Virus record (IMG/VR): IMGVR_UViG_3300028490_000015
Span: 1 to 39,855 of that record
Strand: one strand, 5' to 3'
Length of the DNA: 39,855 nucleotides
Source: a virus
In this document: positions 36,654 to 39,855 of the stretch, piece by piece
Position numbering within the stretch: position 1 is the stretch's first letter
Layout: every line of letters begins with the position of its first letter
The notes under the pieces: model-generated
The model's input: the letters and a program-made list of their open reading frames with translations, nothing else
Told to the model about the DNA's origin: nothing
Databases searched by the model: none
Position numbers and translations under genes: made by a program

Positions 36654-38174
36654 ATGAGTATTGCAAAGTATGTAATGACAAAGGGTAAGCACTGGTCAGG
36701 ACTAACAACACGAAATCACTTGGGTTCAATCTACCAGACAAAACCTCAAGTGGCTTCTAAAATTACAGGTATACTTTTACAAGCAGCGGGTATGAAGAAC
36801 TTAGACACAGTTCTTAACCAGTTCAAAGTAAACTATATCGATGATGAAGGAGATTTCACATGGAAATTGGTAGGAGCACATGAAAGAAACATTCCTCTAG
36901 TAAGAGCAGAGGATAGCTCAGGGACAGCAGTTACCGATGCATCTACAGCAGTAGGAGCAGGTAGAGCAGTTATTAGCTTAATTTTCCCTGAAAAATGGTT
37001 TACAGATGTACACGTTATTGCTGGTAACAAACCAGATTTATATCAGTACAGAATCTTAGGTGAGCCGGAACAAATCGCAGCTAGTGAGTTTAAGTACGAA
37101 GTAGAGATCTGGGGTGGCTCTGATACGCTTTATGGTGTACCAGGTGCAGAACTTTTAGCAGGGGAGAAATTCTCTATTGAAGGAGCGCCAGTAGAACGAA
37201 CTATGTCTATCAAGGGTGCTGATATTAACTTCAGTTCTCCATTCATATTGAAGAATACAATTTCTCAATTAAGAGTAGAGCACACAATGCCAGGTAACAT
37301 GATCAACTACAAAGCAAACAACAATGATGTTTTCTTTGCAAAGATTGAAAGTGTAGGACCAGACGGTAAGAAACGTCAGTCTGCTGTATGGCAACAAGAA
37401 GTTATGTGGAGATTCGAACAACACATTTCTAGGCTTAAAGCTTACACAACTATGTTTGGTAAGTCTAACAGAGCTGAAGATGGTGAGTTCTTAAACACTG
37501 GTAAGTCAGGATTTAAGATTGAATCTGGATCAGGTATCCGTGAGCAAATGGATGTATCTAACGTAACGTTATACAACACATTTAGCTTAAGCGTATTAGA
37601 AGATATGTTACACAACCTTTCTGAAGGTAAGATCGATTTCTCTGAGAGAAACTTCGTATTACGTACAGGAGAGAGAGGTGCAGCACAATTCTCTAGAGCA
37701 GCTAACGCTGACAACTCAGCATGGGTTCCAGCAAACGCACAAAACCCAGCAACAGTTCGAGGAACTACTTCACAATTGCACTCAAATGCATTGAAAGGTG
37801 GTTACCAATTCACTGAATGGGAATTCGCAAACAGTATTAAGGTATCTATCGAGGTAGACCCTATGTACGACGATAAAGTAAGAAACAAGATCAAGCATCC
37901 GCTTGGTGGAGTTGCTGAATCATATCGTTATGACATTCTATATATGGGATCTCAGGAAGAACCTAACATCCAAAAGATTGCTGTTAAAGGTATGGAGGAT
38001 ATTAGAGACTACCAAGCAGGTTTCAGAAACCCTTTCACAGGCCAAGTTGGTGGTGGAAACATGGGAAGAATGGAAGATAGTGCTACTATCACAGCATACT
38101 GTATGCTAGGAGCGATGGTTAAAGATCCGTCTAGAACGGCTTCTTTAGTGCCAACAATCTTGTACCAATACTAA
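36654..38174 (+). CDS. Major capsid protein
   Basis: 506 residues, with an N terminus reading MSIAKYVMTKGKHWSGL. Size, place after the scaffold and its own strong terminator fit the highly expressed capsid protein of crAss-like phages (HK97 fold). The gene uses a more uniform, optimised-looking codon set than its neighbours (many GTA, GCA, TCT codons). No sequence motif proves the fold. Confidence 0.78.
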   Translation: MSIAKYVMTKGKHWSGLTTRNHLGSIYQTKPQVASKITGILLQAAGMKNLDTVLNQFKVNYIDDEGDFTWKLVGAHERNIPLVRAEDSSGTAVTDASTAVGAGRAVISLIFPEKWFTDVHVIAGNKPDLYQYRILGEPEQIAASEFKYEVEIWGGSDTLYGVPGAELLAGEKFSIEGAPVERTMSIKGADINFSSPFILKNTISQLRVEHTMPGNMINYKANNNDVFFAKIESVGPDGKKRQSAVWQQEVMWRFEQHISRLKAYTTMFGKSNRAEDGEFLNTGKSGFKIESGSGIREQMDVSNVTLYNTFSLSVLEDMLHNLSEGKIDFSERNFVLRTGERGAAQFSRAANADNSAWVPANAQNPATVRGTTSQLHSNALKGGYQFTEWEFANSIKVSIEVDPMYDDKVRNKIKHPLGGVAESYRYDILYMGSQEEPNIQKIAVKGMEDIRDYQAGFRNPFTGQVGGGNMGRMEDSATITAYCMLGAMVKDPSRTASLVPTILYQY

Positions 38175-38184
38175 AAGGTACACT

Positions 38185-38220
38185 AACCGGCTGTGGTAGT
38201 CATGGCCGGTTATATTTTAT
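38185..38220 (+). terminator. Intrinsic terminator after the capsid gene
   Basis: AACCGGC/GCCGGTT 7-bp stem, 13-base loop, followed by TATATTTTATT. It probably reduces transcription into the downstream structural genes. Confidence 0.65.
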
Positions 38221-38242
38221 TAATTTATAACACAACTTCAAA

Positions 38243-39106
38243 ATGGGAGAGACAAAAAAGAAGGTTGGTTTTAAACTACCAGGAGGTACAGTAAAAATCA
38301 AGTTCATAAAAAGAAAACAGGGAATGGCTGCTAATGTGGCAGAAAATCACATTATATCAGGTGGAATGTTAGAAGGTTCCGTAAAAAAGTTTCCAGTACC
38401 AATGCTACGAAGTGGGGCATTAAAAAATGTATTAACAGAAGATGAGAAGGATTTCTTTGAGAAAACCTTTCAAGGACAGAATTTATCAATGTATGGTGAG
38501 TTTTGGAATGACTTCTATGTACACTTGGAGAAGTTAGATACTACATTAGATCTAGGCTTACCAATTGATTATATTAAATACAAAGTACTTCTAGGGTGGA
38601 ATACAGTTATTGCACCATCATTAAAGGTGTTTAAAGAAGCGCCTACAGCAGCTTATATGTTTTACTTAGAAAGAGAAGGTGAAGAAGCTAATATCACAGC
38701 TAAGACCCTTAATCACACTAAGCAAGCATGGAAGAACTTTGCTAAGATTGAGGATAACTCAGATGTATTATCTGCAGTAATATTCTTAATGTCAGGAAAG
38801 ATGACAGCACAGAATGCTAAATTAGAATACTTAAACAACGAAGTTGAGAAGTTAGTAGACATCAAAGCAGAGAAGTTTAACGTATTAATGGCAGATGCGC
38901 AGTTTGAGACAAAAGTATTAATCTCTAATGCAGAGCGTGCTGGAGTTATTAAGCGTGTAAAAGGGCAGTACCAAACTAAAGATGGTTTACCATTGACGGA
39001 GAAAGGGCAGCCAGCTACAGTTGAAAATGTAGTAGCGTTTATTAACAACCCAATTAATAACGAAGTTAAGGAATTGATTTTATCAAGACTTGACAATATA
39101 AAATAA
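38243..39106 (+). CDS. Virion-associated hypothetical protein
   Basis: 287 residues, mostly helical, with basic first 30 residues. No known motif. Directly after the capsid gene, so a structural or assembly protein is likely. Similar-sized genes occur in this place in crAss-like genomes. Confidence 0.6.
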   Translation: MGETKKKVGFKLPGGTVKIKFIKRKQGMAANVAENHIISGGMLEGSVKKFPVPMLRSGALKNVLTEDEKDFFEKTFQGQNLSMYGEFWNDFYVHLEKLDTTLDLGLPIDYIKYKVLLGWNTVIAPSLKVFKEAPTAAYMFYLEREGEEANITAKTLNHTKQAWKNFAKIEDNSDVLSAVIFLMSGKMTAQNAKLEYLNNEVEKLVDIKAEKFNVLMADAQFETKVLISNAERAGVIKRVKGQYQTKDGLPLTEKGQPATVENVVAFINNPINNEVKELILSRLDNIK

Positions 39107-39111
39107 ACTAT

Positions 39112-39840
39112 ATGACTACAGGTGAATTCTCGAATGAGTTTGATATATTATACGATAGTATAGCATCGATGAGTGCCCCGGCACTTGACGATTATGAGAA
39201 GAGTGTTTTTCTTACAAAAGCTCAACTGGAAATCATCAAAGAGTATGTTGGCCCAGTTAATAAGTATAAGCAGTCCTTTGAGGGCTCATCTAAAAGAAGA
39301 GCTGATTTACGTGAGTTAATATTACCATATACTACGACTCCAGACAAGATCAATAATGGTCTTACAACGGAGTCGTATAATGCAAATCTTCCAGGAGATG
39401 TATTCTTAATAGTACATGAACAAGGTACATATAAGAAAGCAGGCTGTAAGGAAGAATTAAAAATGAGTATTACCCCAGTCAAGTACGACGAAATAAGTAA
39501 TACCCTAAGAAACCCATTTAGAAGACCTACAAAAGGTAAGGGAATAAGAATAGATATTGCATCTAAAAATAATAAGAAGATAGTGGAGTTGATCACAGAT
39601 GAATCAATCCTGTCTTATGCTATTAGATACATTAAATATCCTGCTCCAATTGTTTTGACGGATCTCGGGACGGTTTCAACAGCCGCTCTATCAATAGATG
39701 GAGTAAGAGAGAAAACAGAGTGTGCCCTAGATCAGGAAGTACACCGAGAGATTTTGGATCGAGCTGTAGAGTTAGCAATGCTAGCATACAAACCTGAAGG
39801 CTTAAGTGCCCAGGTACAGTTAGACCAAAGAAACAATTAA
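39112..39840 (+). CDS. Putative head-tail connector / ring protein
   Basis: 242 residues. The start TTGEFSNEFDILYDSIASMS with a following FLTKAQLEIIKEYV helix resembles N-terminal helices of connector proteins that dock under the portal. The rest is beta-rich. Position after the capsid genes agrees. The next gene begins with ATG at 39853 at the right edge. Confidence 0.5.
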   Translation: MTTGEFSNEFDILYDSIASMSAPALDDYEKSVFLTKAQLEIIKEYVGPVNKYKQSFEGSSKRRADLRELILPYTTTPDKINNGLTTESYNANLPGDVFLIVHEQGTYKKAGCKEELKMSITPVKYDEISNTLRNPFRRPTKGKGIRIDIASKNNKKIVELITDESILSYAIRYIKYPAPIVLTDLGTVSTAALSIDGVREKTECALDQEVHREILDRAVELAMLAYKPEGLSAQVQLDQRNN

Positions 39841-39855
39841 AATTATATTAAAATG

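Overview
The window looks like part of a double-stranded DNA tailed-phage genome of crAss-like type, infecting a Bacteroidetes-type host. The evidence is the two-arm layout, the replication set (primase fragment, SSB-like protein, Sak4-like ATPase, ATP-dependent ligase, DnaB-like helicase, family A polymerase), a 752-residue TerL, a 798-residue portal followed by an acidic scaffold-like protein and a ~500-residue capsid-like protein, high A+T, and gene starts that mostly follow A/T-rich runs instead of Shine-Dalgarno sequences. No database search was possible, so family names rest on motifs, length and gene order.

Layout. Positions 1-22100 are read leftward. 1-9243 is the replication block, packed with short overlaps. 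9288-22036 holds small accessory genes (membrane, exported, zinc-binding, HNH, a membrane-anchored zinc-protease-like protein, two paralogue families). Among them lie about ten unusual tRNA-like genes and several long gene-free stretches rich in predicted hairpins. 22200-22360 is the divergent switch region, with seven 8-base repeats mostly 21 bases apart. From 22384 everything reads rightward: a few small genes, 25 ordinary tRNA genes (23390-26844) whose anticodons cover all 20 amino acids, then the packaging and head genes (26947 to the right edge). Six copies of a TTGTATATTA promoter-like motif mark the rightward units.

Most striking points. (1) At 11741-11868 (minus strand) the 3' half of a tRNA lies upstream of its own 5' half. 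Acceptor (7/7), anticodon (5/5) and T stems (5/5) are perfect, the D stem is 3 pairs, and a 3' CCA is encoded. This is the signature of a circularly permuted tRNA gene. (2) The other leftward tRNA-like genes keep good acceptor and T arms, but their anticodon domain is expanded by inserted hairpins, interrupted, shortened, or lacks the near-universal T33. All 25 rightward tRNAs keep T33. (3) Three rightward tRNA blocks begin 3 to 4 bases after the T-run of an intrinsic terminator that follows a promoter and a tiny ORF, so the tRNAs would depend on terminator read-through. (4) Two gene-free leftward stretches, about 570 and 420 bases, resemble large ornate phage RNAs; one is preceded by the same promoter-like element as three neighbouring genes.
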